From Mixta gaviniae (GTDB lineage Bacteria; Pseudomonadota; Gammaproteobacteria; Enterobacterales; Enterobacteriaceae): a stretch of DNA of 64,000 bases. The DNA is taken from NCBI RefSeq assembly GCF_002953195.1, contig NZ_CP026377.1, positions 186,001 through 250,000 of the forward strand. Reading direction: 5' to 3'. Of the stretch, positions 7,230 through 14,676 are shown one piece after another. The notes under the pieces are model-generated. The model saw only the letters and a program-made list of their open reading frames with translations, had not been told where the DNA came from and did no database searches. The translations under genes and the position numbers were made by a program. Position 1 is the first letter of the stretch. The number at the start of each line of letters is the position of its first letter.

Positions 7230-8911
7230 TCCGGCATCACATATTCACATATGCCTTCATAGGTGGAAAAAACGAAATTGTCAGGAACGGCTTTGATGCT
7301 TGAAATGCCAGAGAAGGAGCGGCGTTGCCAGTAGACCCAGGCGGCGCGTGATAGATCATAGATGCCGACCCAGCCGGTATAATTTCCTATCGCGACCTGG
7401 CGATTATCTTTGCTTAGCGCCACGCATTTAATGGAGTTAGCGCTTGGAGTATCAATAACCTGCGGCGTTTCATCATTCCAGATGCGTAATTTCAGATCCC
7501 GGCTGATGCTGACAAACGTGCCCGCGCCATCGCTATCGCAGCCGTTCGCGATTTTATGATGCGCGGCAGGAATATATTTATGGCAGCTTAAATCGTCTGT
7601 TTTATGGAACGCGGCGGCCGTGTCGGCGCAGACGGAAAATATCAGCGTCCCGGTCAGTGCGACGCCTTTAATCGCATTTTGATGCAGGCTGATGACATCC
7701 GTCACTTCCACCTTGCCATTGACGTTGCGCAGCACAATGCCTTCGCCGGTATAGGCGCCAACGACGCACATCGCATTATCGCCGCCAATGCTGGAGGCGC
7801 AGTTAAGCGGAGAATGATGCTGATATATCACTTCACCGGTGCAGGCGTTAAACAGCGTGCCCATCTGGCCGCCGGTTAGCAGCGTGCCGTTGAAGTCGCA
7901 GAGGAAATTGCACAGGCTGCCCATTTCCGCCGCGATATGCGAGCCGTTAAAAACGGTACCGGCATCCCCGACGCTCCACAGCGCGCCGTTAAAAAGCTGT
8001 ACCGCGTTTAACCCCTGGGTGGGCCTGATATGGTCCAGATACCATTTTCTTTCAGAAATCGCGTATTCGGCATAGCTGTCGCCGAAAGAGGCGAACACCA
8101 GCTTATCCTTATCGAGAAAAGCGCATGAGCGCGGCCAGATAAGCGCGGGAAGTTCGGCTGTATGGTAATTTTCCAGCGTGTCGCCATGCTGGCGCCATAG
8201 CTTCATTTTGCGATCGTAGCTCAGGCTGACGATAATCTGACGCTTATTATCGTAAACCAGCCGTTTTATGCCCGCTTCGTGCGCGGGTGTGCTGCTTATT
8301 TTACCGTCGGCGATAATAATGATCTCGCCATTGTCATTGCCGGCGAAAATGGTGCCGGACGGCGTAATAACAATGGTGTCCGTTTCCACATTATCCAGAT
8401 CGATGCACTCGGCTTGCTCGCCGGTTTGGGCATTCCAAACCCGGATGGTGCCGTCATCGCTGGAACTGATCAGGCCGTTATTTGCATTCCATTCCACTGA
8501 GATAACGTCGGCATCATGGCCGTGCAAATGATGAATTTTTTTGCCGCTGAAATCAGAAATAAGAATCGATTTATCACGCGAGCAGGTTGCTACCCACTGC
8601 TTTTCAGGATGAAAGGCGACGGACTCTACGTCATCCTGATGCGTATTAATGACGCCGGCTAATGCCATTTCCGGAAATGACCATATTCTGCAGCTATAAT
8701 CGCTGCTGACGGTCGCAATATAATTACCGCAAGGGCTGAAGGCACACTGATTAGCAAGATGGTCATGGAAGATACGATTAATGGGCGACTTTTTTTCAGC
8801 ATCCCATAAAATAACGCGATTATCGTAACCCGCCGTCAATACCCATTTACTTCCAAGAGTTGCTATGCCGCTAATAGGAGCAGTGTGCTTATACATGGAT
8901 TTCAGCCTCAC
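7226..8911 (-). CDS. WD40-repeat protein (ToxC-like), 561 aa
   Basis: Clear WD40 blades: HTAPISGIATLGSKWVLTAG ... VILWDAE, then CRIWSFPE, then DGTIRVWNAQTG, then MKLWRQHGD, then LKLRIWNDE; each has the usual GH/D-WD spacing. There are enough repeats for two propellers. It is cytoplasmic, with no signal peptide. The GTG at 8911 overlaps the cyclohydrolase stop (GTGA); an ATG at 8896 with GAGG about 9 nt upstream is an equally good start. A WD-repeat protein next to a dedicated GTP cyclohydrolase II is a hallmark of toxoflavin-type clusters (ToxB-ToxC). Its likely role is a protein scaffold, perhaps bringing together the cyclohydrolase product, the SUMF1-fold protein and the micropeptide; this is inferred from context only. 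Confidence 0.85.
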   Translation of the reverse strand: MRLKSMYKHTAPISGIATLGSKWVLTAGYDNRVILWDAEKKSPINRIFHDHLANQCAFSPCGNYIATVSSDYSCRIWSFPEMALAGVINTHQDDVESVAFHPEKQWVATCSRDKSILISDFSGKKIHHLHGHDADVISVEWNANNGLISSSDDGTIRVWNAQTGEQAECIDLDNVETDTIVITPSGTIFAGNDNGEIIIIADGKISSTPAHEAGIKRLVYDNKRQIIVSLSYDRKMKLWRQHGDTLENYHTAELPALIWPRSCAFLDKDKLVFASFGDSYAEYAISERKWYLDHIRPTQGLNAVQLFNGALWSVGDAGTVFNGSHIAAEMGSLCNFLCDFNGTLLTGGQMGTLFNACTGEVIYQHHSPLNCASSIGGDNAMCVVGAYTGEGIVLRNVNGKVEVTDVISLHQNAIKGVALTGTLIFSVCADTAAAFHKTDDLSCHKYIPAAHHKIANGCDSDGAGTFVSISRDLKLRIWNDETPQVIDTPSANSIKCVALSKDNRQVAIGNYTGWVGIYDLSRAAWVYWQRRSFSGISSIKAVPDNFVFSTYEGICEYVMPE

Positions 8912-9507
8912 AGGTTAAGGAGATGGTTTGTTTTTTCTTTTTTCGCGGAAAGATAGGCCTTATTAAACGTATTGAGAAACGTACCCGTATTCATTACCCG
9001 TTCGACATGAATGCCGTGGGATTGCAACTGATTCTTTTTCTCGGGGTTGTTGCTTAGCAGCGTAACAGAGCGCATATCCAGCGCATGCAGCATTTGCGCT
9101 GCGGTCTGGAATTCACGGACATCCTGCGGAAAACCCAGTTCAATATTCGCCTGGTAAGTATCCATTCCCGCGCTTTGCAGTTTATAGGCGTCGATTTTAT
9201 TGTATAAACCGATACCCCGACCTTCCTGACGCAGGTAAAGCACAACGCCGCCTTGCCGATCCATCAAAGAAAGCGCTTCTGTCAGCTGCTCTCCGCAGTC
9301 ACAACGCAGCGAATGGAAAACATCGCCCGTCAGGCATTCAGAATGGATGCGCACCAGGGGAGCGCCGTTTTTTACATTCCAGCCCGGAAAGCGTAATGCA
9401 ATATGTTCTTTTCCATCTGCAAAACCATGAAAGGTGATGAACTCGGCCTTGTTGGTAAGGTTTTTTAATGGAATGTAGTCACTGTTCCTGATCCTGACAT
9501 TGCTCAT
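8908..9507 (-). CDS. GTP cyclohydrolase II, cluster copy (ToxB-like)
   Basis: A 199-aa RibA homologue. It keeps the zinc site (HSECLTGD ... LRCDCGEQL, three Cys), the GTP-binding loop RQEGRGIGL with NKI, the DTYQAN segment and the C-terminal HLLNL. It should open GTP to formate, pyrophosphate and a diaminopyrimidinone 5'-phosphate, the shared first step of riboflavin and 7-azapteridine synthesis. It is the first gene of the operon, behind the promoter at 9556-9584, with AGGG 5-6 nt before the ATG. The operon setting, not the sequence alone, marks it as a dedicated copy rather than housekeeping ribA. A cluster RibD/ToxE deaminase-reductase is absent, so the host riboflavin enzyme or another protein must supply that step. 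Confidence 0.93.
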   Translation of the reverse strand: MSNVRIRNSDYIPLKNLTNKAEFITFHGFADGKEHIALRFPGWNVKNGAPLVRIHSECLTGDVFHSLRCDCGEQLTEALSLMDRQGGVVLYLRQEGRGIGLYNKIDAYKLQSAGMDTYQANIELGFPQDVREFQTAAQMLHALDMRSVTLLSNNPEKKNQLQSHGIHVERVMNTGTFLNTFNKAYLSAKKEKTNHLLNL

Positions 9508-9555
9508 AGTTGCCCTGTCTTGGTTAGTTTTTTGTTAACTACTGGTTGCGTTTGT

Positions 9556-9584
9556 TTTGTACAGCAAGCCAAATGCACTGTCAA
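9556..9584 (-). promoter_or_regulatory. Sigma-70 promoter of the accessory operon
   Basis: Minus strand: perfect -35 TTGACA (9584-9579), 17-nt spacer, -10 TACAAA (9561-9556). It lies about 50 nt upstream of the cyclohydrolase start codon. No regulator gene adjoins it in the window. Confidence 0.7.
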
Positions 9585-9646
9585 TATATTAATTATTTAA
9601 TCATGTTCTTTTGTCATTGGTTTTTTAAGATGATGTTTTTAATGAT

Positions 9647-9687
9647 AAAAAAATAAAAAGGCACGTTTTAATCTCATTAAATCGTGC
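9647..9687 (-). terminator. Terminator-like hairpin upstream of the accessory operon
   Basis: 12-bp inverted repeat with one mismatch (9661-9672 / 9676-9687), followed on the minus strand by a long T-rich run. No minus-strand gene lies directly upstream, so it may insulate the operon from read-through. Around it, 9590-9840 is very AT-rich and holds no gene I can support. Confidence 0.55.
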
Positions 9688-9847
9688 TTAAGATCAAATA
9701 TTATTAATATTAGGAATCTATCGCATACAGAGGTTTTTCTTATGTTTTATGCGCCTTTCTGGCCATAACGTTGAAAAATGAAGGCGATTCATAATGTGAT
9801 CTATGTATTAATATAATTAATATCTATCGTTATAAGAAAATGACGTT

Positions 9848-10052
9848 TCAGGGCAGGGGGTACGTAAGATGAGGTCAGCGCGCCTGTCAAAAATGCGATT
9901 CAGGCACGGGAGGCAAGATGACACCAGCGCGTCTGTTAAAAAATGCGATTCAGGCACGGGAGGCAAGATGACATCAGCGCGTCTGTTAAAAAATGCGATT
10001 CAGGCGGGGGAGGCAAGATGACATCAGCGCGTCTGTTAAAAATGCGATTCAG
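9848..10052. repeat. 50-bp tandem repeat, about four copies, with overlapping micro-ORFs
   Basis: Units start at about 9848 (degenerate), 9901, 9951 and 10001, with a period of 50 (49 at one junction). Each unit contains GGGAGG, 4 nt, then ATG. The reading frame from each intact ATG (9918, 9968) is 17 codons and a TGA that overlaps the next ATG as ATGA: product M-T-(P/S)-A-R-L-L-K-N-A-I-Q-A-(R/G)-E-A-R. 18 codons minus 4 overlapping bases equals the 50-bp period. In the first copy one base is missing, which fuses it into a 50-codon frame (9869-10021). The last copy (10018) reads out of the repeat. There are no spacers, so it is not a CRISPR. Whether it is translated is unknown. Confidence 0.75.
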
Positions 10053-10103
10053 GTCAGGCGGGTTAAGAGAAGAAGTATGGGCAAGGTGAAGGCGCAGCCC
10101 TGT

Positions 10104-10140
10104 AAAAAGGCCCGGGACGGTGAAACACCGGCCCGGGCCT
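10104..10140 (-). terminator. Rho-independent terminator of bcsEFG
   Basis: Very strong GC-rich hairpin (arms AGGCCCGGG / CCCGGGCCT with an inner CGGTG / CACCG stem), followed on the minus strand by five Ts. It lies 24 nt after the bcsG stop. Confidence 0.9.
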
Positions 10141-10164
10141 GAAGTGTGACGGCTTTAACATTAT

Positions 10165-11826
10165 TTACTGCGGGTAAGGCACCCAGTCGCCGCCGTTGAG
10201 ACGAATCCAGGGTTTGCCCTGGTACATCATCACCACCGCGTTGTCATTTTCCGACACCACCGGCGTCTGTGGCAGGTTCTCCGTCAGCACCGACATATTG
10301 ACGTTTGGCGCATTAAACACCTGGCCATCCACCACGCGCGACAGCAGCTCCGACAGCGCCAGCAGGCTGGTCGGCGTATCAACGCTCAGCGACTGGCCCT
10401 GGTGCGGCGCCTTCATGCCAACAAAACGAATGCCGACCGGCACATGAGTGATGCTCGGGCTGGGAATATCGCGCAGGCCGGACATCTGCATTTTATCGCC
10501 TACCACCGCGGCGCCATGCTCCGGCACCACCATCACCATCACTCGCCGGCCCGATTTCTCCAGGTTGGTCAGGAAGGCGTCCAGCTGATCGAACAGCACC
10601 TGCGCGCGCGGCTTGTACGGCGCGGTGCCGGCGCTGCCGAGTTCGCGCGTGCCATCATGCAGCGGGATCAGGTTATAGAAGGTAGCGGTACGCGCATCGC
10701 TGCTTTTACTGCGGTCGTCCAGCCAGCGCTGCATCAGCTGCGCATCGTTGAACACCGGCGAACCGTCAAATGAGGTCAGCTCCGGCGCGATGCCCGTCTG
10801 CGACATTAGCGGCGCCTGAATATCGCCGAAATCGCGCAGCTCTTTCAGGTAGTTCCCGAAAACGCCGGTGTGGTCCATCATCAGCTGCTCTTTAAAGCCC
10901 AGCTTCGCGAGATTATCGAACAGATAACATTGCTGCTGCGCCGGCTTATAGAGATCGCTGTGCGAGGTCTGACCGCAGCTGGCGCGCAGCAGGCGGATCC
11001 CCGCCGGGCCGCTGTAGCCGGTAGCGGAGTTGTAGTTGTTAAGCAGAATATCGAAGTGCTTCCACAGCGGGTGATCGCGCAGCTGCACCGCATCGATATC
11101 GGACCAGGCGAGCGAGCAGATATTGATAATCAGCACGTCGAACGGCTGCGAATCAGGCGAGAGCGTGTCGGGGAAATGGGTGACGCGCTGCTTTTCCGTC
11201 TCGTAGAAACGGTTCAGGTAAGCGGTCAGGTTGGCGCTGGTTGGCGGCGCTGACTCATCCAGCGCGTTTTTATCCGCCGCCGCGTTATTGGCGGGCGTCT
11301 GCTTATTCAGTACCACTTCCGGCGTGGCGGAACGGGTCGGCAGCAGCGAAAACGACGGCCCGGCGATATTGATTAAATTTATCCAGATCAGCAGCAGCGA
11401 AACCAGCACCGTGATGCGCACCCACTGGGAGATAAACAGGTAAAGCACCAGCATTACGAACGCCGCGCCGACCATCTGCCAGTTAATAAAGCGGTTAAAC
11501 AGATCGAGCAGGTAGGCGCCGGAAAAGCCCGCCACCTGGCCGCCCTGGCTCAGAATACTTTGCGGGCCGGGCAGCCAGGTGTCATGCCAGAACAGGGCGA
11601 TGCCGATCGGCAGCGAAATCCAGCTGCGCAGACGGTGCAGACGCTCCGACGGCAGCGGCAGCAGCAGCCAGGCGAGAAAGACCAGGTTCGCCAGCGCATG
11701 AAAGTTGAGGTAGCCGAACCACAGCAGGGCAAATTTAATCAGAAAATAGAAATTCCAGCCGCCCAGCCCGCGCCAGCTACGCCAGAAAGCAGCCGTGGAA
11801 GGCTGCGTCTTTTTACCATCAGTCAT
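10165..11826 (-). CDS. bcsG: BcsG, cellulose phosphoethanolamine transferase
   Basis: 553 aa. The N-terminal ~160 residues are several membrane helices; the periplasmic C-terminal domain has the alkaline-phosphatase-like fold with the catalytic-Ser region YNSATGYSGPAG and metal-site motifs (INICSLAWSDID, RVMVMVVPEHGAAVVG). The enzyme transfers phosphoethanolamine from phosphatidylethanolamine to nascent cellulose. It is the last gene of bcsEFG; its ATG overlaps the bcsF stop by one base. Its presence, with bcsE and bcsF, marks a type II (E. coli-like) cellulose locus. Confidence 0.95.
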   Translation of the reverse strand: MTDGKKTQPSTAAFWRSWRGLGGWNFYFLIKFALLWFGYLNFHALANLVFLAWLLLPLPSERLHRLRSWISLPIGIALFWHDTWLPGPQSILSQGGQVAGFSGAYLLDLFNRFINWQMVGAAFVMLVLYLFISQWVRITVLVSLLLIWINLINIAGPSFSLLPTRSATPEVVLNKQTPANNAAADKNALDESAPPTSANLTAYLNRFYETEKQRVTHFPDTLSPDSQPFDVLIINICSLAWSDIDAVQLRDHPLWKHFDILLNNYNSATGYSGPAGIRLLRASCGQTSHSDLYKPAQQQCYLFDNLAKLGFKEQLMMDHTGVFGNYLKELRDFGDIQAPLMSQTGIAPELTSFDGSPVFNDAQLMQRWLDDRSKSSDARTATFYNLIPLHDGTRELGSAGTAPYKPRAQVLFDQLDAFLTNLEKSGRRVMVMVVPEHGAAVVGDKMQMSGLRDIPSPSITHVPVGIRFVGMKAPHQGQSLSVDTPTSLLALSELLSRVVDGQVFNAPNVNMSVLTENLPQTPVVSENDNAVVMMYQGKPWIRLNGGDWVPYPQ

Positions 11827-12029
11827 TATTTCTCTTTATCCGTTTTAGTGGACTGGCGACGCCAGGTGCCTTCATATTTCAACGAGCGAGGCGGCAGGAG
11901 CCGGTGCATCATGCCGCGCCAGCGTGCCGGCAGCCAGCGTGCCGGCAGCCAGCGGGCATAGAGCGGTTTTGTCAGCAGCGCGATCAGCAGCAGCAAAATC
12001 AGGATCTGTACCCCATCCATTAATGTCAT
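11826..12029 (-). CDS. bcsF: BcsF, small membrane subunit
   Basis: 67 aa: a single N-terminal membrane helix (VQILILLLLIALLT) and a basic cytoplasmic tail. In E. coli BcsF links BcsG and BcsE to the synthase. The tail contains a perfect tandem duplication of 15 bp (11920-11934 and 11935-11949), giving RWLPA twice before RW, which accounts for the protein being slightly longer than the ~63-aa E. coli form. The start overlaps bcsE by ATGA and the stop overlaps the bcsG start by one base. Confidence 0.9.
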   Translation of the reverse strand: MTLMDGVQILILLLLIALLTKPLYARWLPARWLPARWRGMMHRLLPPRSLKYEGTWRRQSTKTDKEK

Positions 12030-13582
12030 TCGCGCGAGGCTCCTTTCGTATCAATTTTTAGCGCCACCGGCAGCGGCGTGGGGCGCACCGCCGCCACAGG
12101 CGCCGGCGTCGCGCTCTCCGGCGTCACCACGCTCAGCGCTGGCGGCCGGTCTTTCCATGCGCCCGGCACCAGCGTCTTCATCTGCCGCACCTCGGAGAGG
12201 ATCTGCAAATCTTCAAACCACACCAGACGGTTGGAGAAGAGTTCGTCATGAGGCAGGCGGAAGATAAACTTCAGCGCCGTGTCGAGATCGTTATAGCGGC
12301 ACGAAGAGAGAAACAGGTAGAGCCGGTCGCCCAGCAGCGTTACCAGGTCGCCATAGCGGCGCGGCTTACATAACGTAAGCGCTTGCTCAGGTTTCAGCTC
12401 GGGCACCGGCCGCAGCGCCACCAGCAGGCCTTTGCCGTTTTCCGGCAGCAGGGTGTTGCTTGCCAGCTGCGTGACCGCCTCGCAAAACTGATCCAGCGGT
12501 AAAAAGCCGCGCAGCTGCATCGGCTGCAGCGACTGCAGCAGCGCATTGAGATCGGCCGGCACGTGGCGGTTATAGCGCTGGCCCTGCAGGCTTTCCAGCG
12601 TGGTGAGAAAGCGCGACATCGGCGCGCCGAACGGCACGATAGCGTTAACGCCGCAGGCCAGCAGCAGACGCTCATCGCTGTAGCGCAGGCTGGTCTGCAT
12701 CTCACGTACGATGATTTTCAGGCCGGCGCCGCGTGCGCGCCGCAGGCCGTGGATCGCCTGCGCCAGCGTGCGGATCTGCTCATTATGGCTCAGGCAGAAA
12801 ATCACCGTGGCGGAATCCGCCTGCTGGGCGCGCGACGCCACCAGCTCATTGCTGTCGAACAGCTGCCAGTGGCTGGAGAGCGGCGGTGCGCCTTCCAGCA
12901 CCTGTTTTTCTGCGATGCAGATCGCCTCGTCGTTCAGCGTCAGCGGCGTGTTCTGCTCGCTTTCATTGACCGCCATAAAACCGGCGGGCTGAAAGGTTAA
13001 GCGCAGCGCGCGATCCGCCATCAGGCGCCGATCGTGACACCACCAGCTGATGCGGTAATTCCAGATATCCTGCTGATATTCCAGATGCGCCAGGCCGTTT
13101 AATTGCCGGAACGTACTCAGTAACGACTGACGTAAATTATTTACTCCCGAACCGGACGTGATAATTAACAGACAACAGTTACGCGCAGCCAGCGTGTGGT
13201 TAATTTTTTTAATCCAGTCGATTAATTCCGCAGGTGATAGTTTTTCAAGGAAAGAAAAATGATTGTTAAATAAAATCAGCTGCGGCTTCGCTGAAAGGGT
13301 GCGGGCTAAATCCTCCGGCAGATCCAATAGCGCGCGACGTGTCTCAGGCAGTGAGTAAAAAGGAATGCGATTCGGCCCCTGCGGCAATTTCGGCTCCAGC
13401 AGCGCCTGCGGCGCGTCGCCGGCGCTGATAAGCGTCAGGGACTTTTGCGCCGCCATCACCTGCCGCGCCAGCCTGCGAGCATCCTCGGGCCGGCTAACGG
13501 TAAGCCAGTAACAGCCAGGCGGCTGCATATCAATTAATTCATTCTGAACCTGCTCAATACCGAGCGTAAAAGAGAGTGACAT
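12026..13582 (-). CDS. bcsE: BcsE, c-di-GMP-binding cellulose regulator
   Basis: 518 aa, the normal length. It has a degenerate RecA/ATPase-like N-terminal region and a C-terminal GIL domain with the c-di-GMP-binding RxxD motif (SLRYSDERLLLACG). BcsE binds c-di-GMP, and with BcsF and BcsG tunes cellulose output and pEtN modification. First gene of bcsEFG, diverging from bcsR across a 171-bp region (13583-13753) that should hold both promoters. Confidence 0.94.
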   Translation of the reverse strand: MSLSFTLGIEQVQNELIDMQPPGCYWLTVSRPEDARRLARQVMAAQKSLTLISAGDAPQALLEPKLPQGPNRIPFYSLPETRRALLDLPEDLARTLSAKPQLILFNNHFSFLEKLSPAELIDWIKKINHTLAARNCCLLIITSGSGVNNLRQSLLSTFRQLNGLAHLEYQQDIWNYRISWWCHDRRLMADRALRLTFQPAGFMAVNESEQNTPLTLNDEAICIAEKQVLEGAPPLSSHWQLFDSNELVASRAQQADSATVIFCLSHNEQIRTLAQAIHGLRRARGAGLKIIVREMQTSLRYSDERLLLACGVNAIVPFGAPMSRFLTTLESLQGQRYNRHVPADLNALLQSLQPMQLRGFLPLDQFCEAVTQLASNTLLPENGKGLLVALRPVPELKPEQALTLCKPRRYGDLVTLLGDRLYLFLSSCRYNDLDTALKFIFRLPHDELFSNRLVWFEDLQILSEVRQMKTLVPGAWKDRPPALSVVTPESATPAPVAAVRPTPLPVALKIDTKGASRE

Positions 13583-13753
13583 AGAAGTTTCGCAAATTGG
13601 TTCAACCGAAGCTATTTTATTATAGACAGCGATTTATTTCGCCTGGATAATTTTGATGAATATAATAAAAAGCCGGGCCATATGTATCGCCTGCCCCTTA
13701 CTGCAGGTCAGAAAAATGAACGTTATTCAGCGTCCTCTTTAATGGCAAGATAA

Positions 13754-13960
13754 ATGAAACAACCGCAAGAAATTTCTGCAATACCCGAAAAACTCGGCCT
13801 GCGTGACGATATCAGTACGCTGGGCGAAGCGTTCTCTTTTTCCGCATTTCGCTATGTCGATATTGCGCGCGAAGAGCGGCTGGCAGCCATTCTGGCGCGC
13901 TGGCCATTATTAAATGAGCTTTCCCGCGAGCAACAGGAAGAAAACGCATGCCGGTCTTAG
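13754..13960 (+). CDS. bcsR: BcsR, small cellulose-complex regulator
   Basis: 68 aa, with the BcsR pattern: LGLRDDISTLGEAFSFSAFRYVDIARE then a short helix. BcsR and BcsQ form a complex that stabilises the inner-membrane synthase. The end overlaps the start of bcsQ by 13 bp, implying coupled translation. Cytoplasmic, no membrane segment. Confidence 0.92.
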   Translation: MKQPQEISAIPEKLGLRDDISTLGEAFSFSAFRYVDIAREERLAAILARWPLLNELSREQQEENACRS

Positions 13961-14676
13961 CGCTACAGGGCGTACGCGGCGGAACGGGCACGACCTCCGT
14001 CACGGCGGCGCTGGCCTGGGCCTTACAGCAGCTGGGCGAGCCGACGCTGGTGATGGACTGGTCGCCGGCCAATCAGCTGCGTCTGCACTTTAATACGCCG
14101 CAACACGAGCGCTGCGGCTGGATGCGCGCGGCGCTGGATGGCGATGCGCAGCCTATGGCGCTGCGCTACCCCGACGGCCCCGACTTTATTCCTTTCGGCC
14201 AGCTGAACGGCGAAGAGCGCGCGCGCTTTTACGCCGATCCGGCGCCGTTCGTCAGCGCCTGGCTGGAAAACCTGGCGGCGCTGAAAACGCAGTACCGCTG
14301 GATATTGCTCGATCTGCCGGGCGATGAGCATCCCTGGCTGCAGCCGGTCTACGCAGAGGTGGACCGCCTGGTACAGCTGCTGGTGGCCGATGGTAACTGC
14401 CATATGCGGCTGCATCAGCCGGTCGCCGCGGTGCGTCCGCTCTATCTGCTCAACCTGTTTAACGCCAACAGCAAAGTGCAGCAGGATCTGCATCAGCTCT
14501 GGATTGGTTCGCTGCACAGCCTGATCCCGCTGATGATCCACCGCGACGAGGCGCTCTCCGAAGCGCTGCTAAATAAACAGCCGCTGGGCGAATATCGCCC
14601 GCACGCGCTGGCCAGCGAAGAGATCGTCACCCTGGCGAACTGGCTGATCATGCATATTCCGGGGGCGCGCGCATGA
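13948..14676 (+). CDS. bcsQ: BcsQ, ParA/MinD-like ATPase
   Basis: 242 aa, a SIMIBI-class ATPase. The deviant Walker A reads GVRGGTGTTS near residue 8, and WILLDLPG is the Walker B-like strand. BcsQ localises the cellulose synthase and supports its assembly. The ATG lies inside the end of bcsR, and the TGA overlaps the bcsA ATG as ATGA. The frame is intact from start to stop, with no early stop of the kind reported in some laboratory E. coli. Confidence 0.93.
   Translation: MPVLALQGVRGGTGTTSVTAALAWALQQLGEPTLVMDWSPANQLRLHFNTPQHERCGWMRAALDGDAQPMALRYPDGPDFIPFGQLNGEERARFYADPAPFVSAWLENLAALKTQYRWILLDLPGDEHPWLQPVYAEVDRLVQLLVADGNCHMRLHQPVAAVRPLYLLNLFNANSKVQQDLHQLWIGSLHSLIPLMIHRDEALSEALLNKQPLGEYRPHALASEEIVTLANWLIMHIPGARA

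Noticed and set aside
9848..10052. CRISPR array
   Set aside because: The repeat is head-to-tail with no unique spacers and no cas genes nearby.
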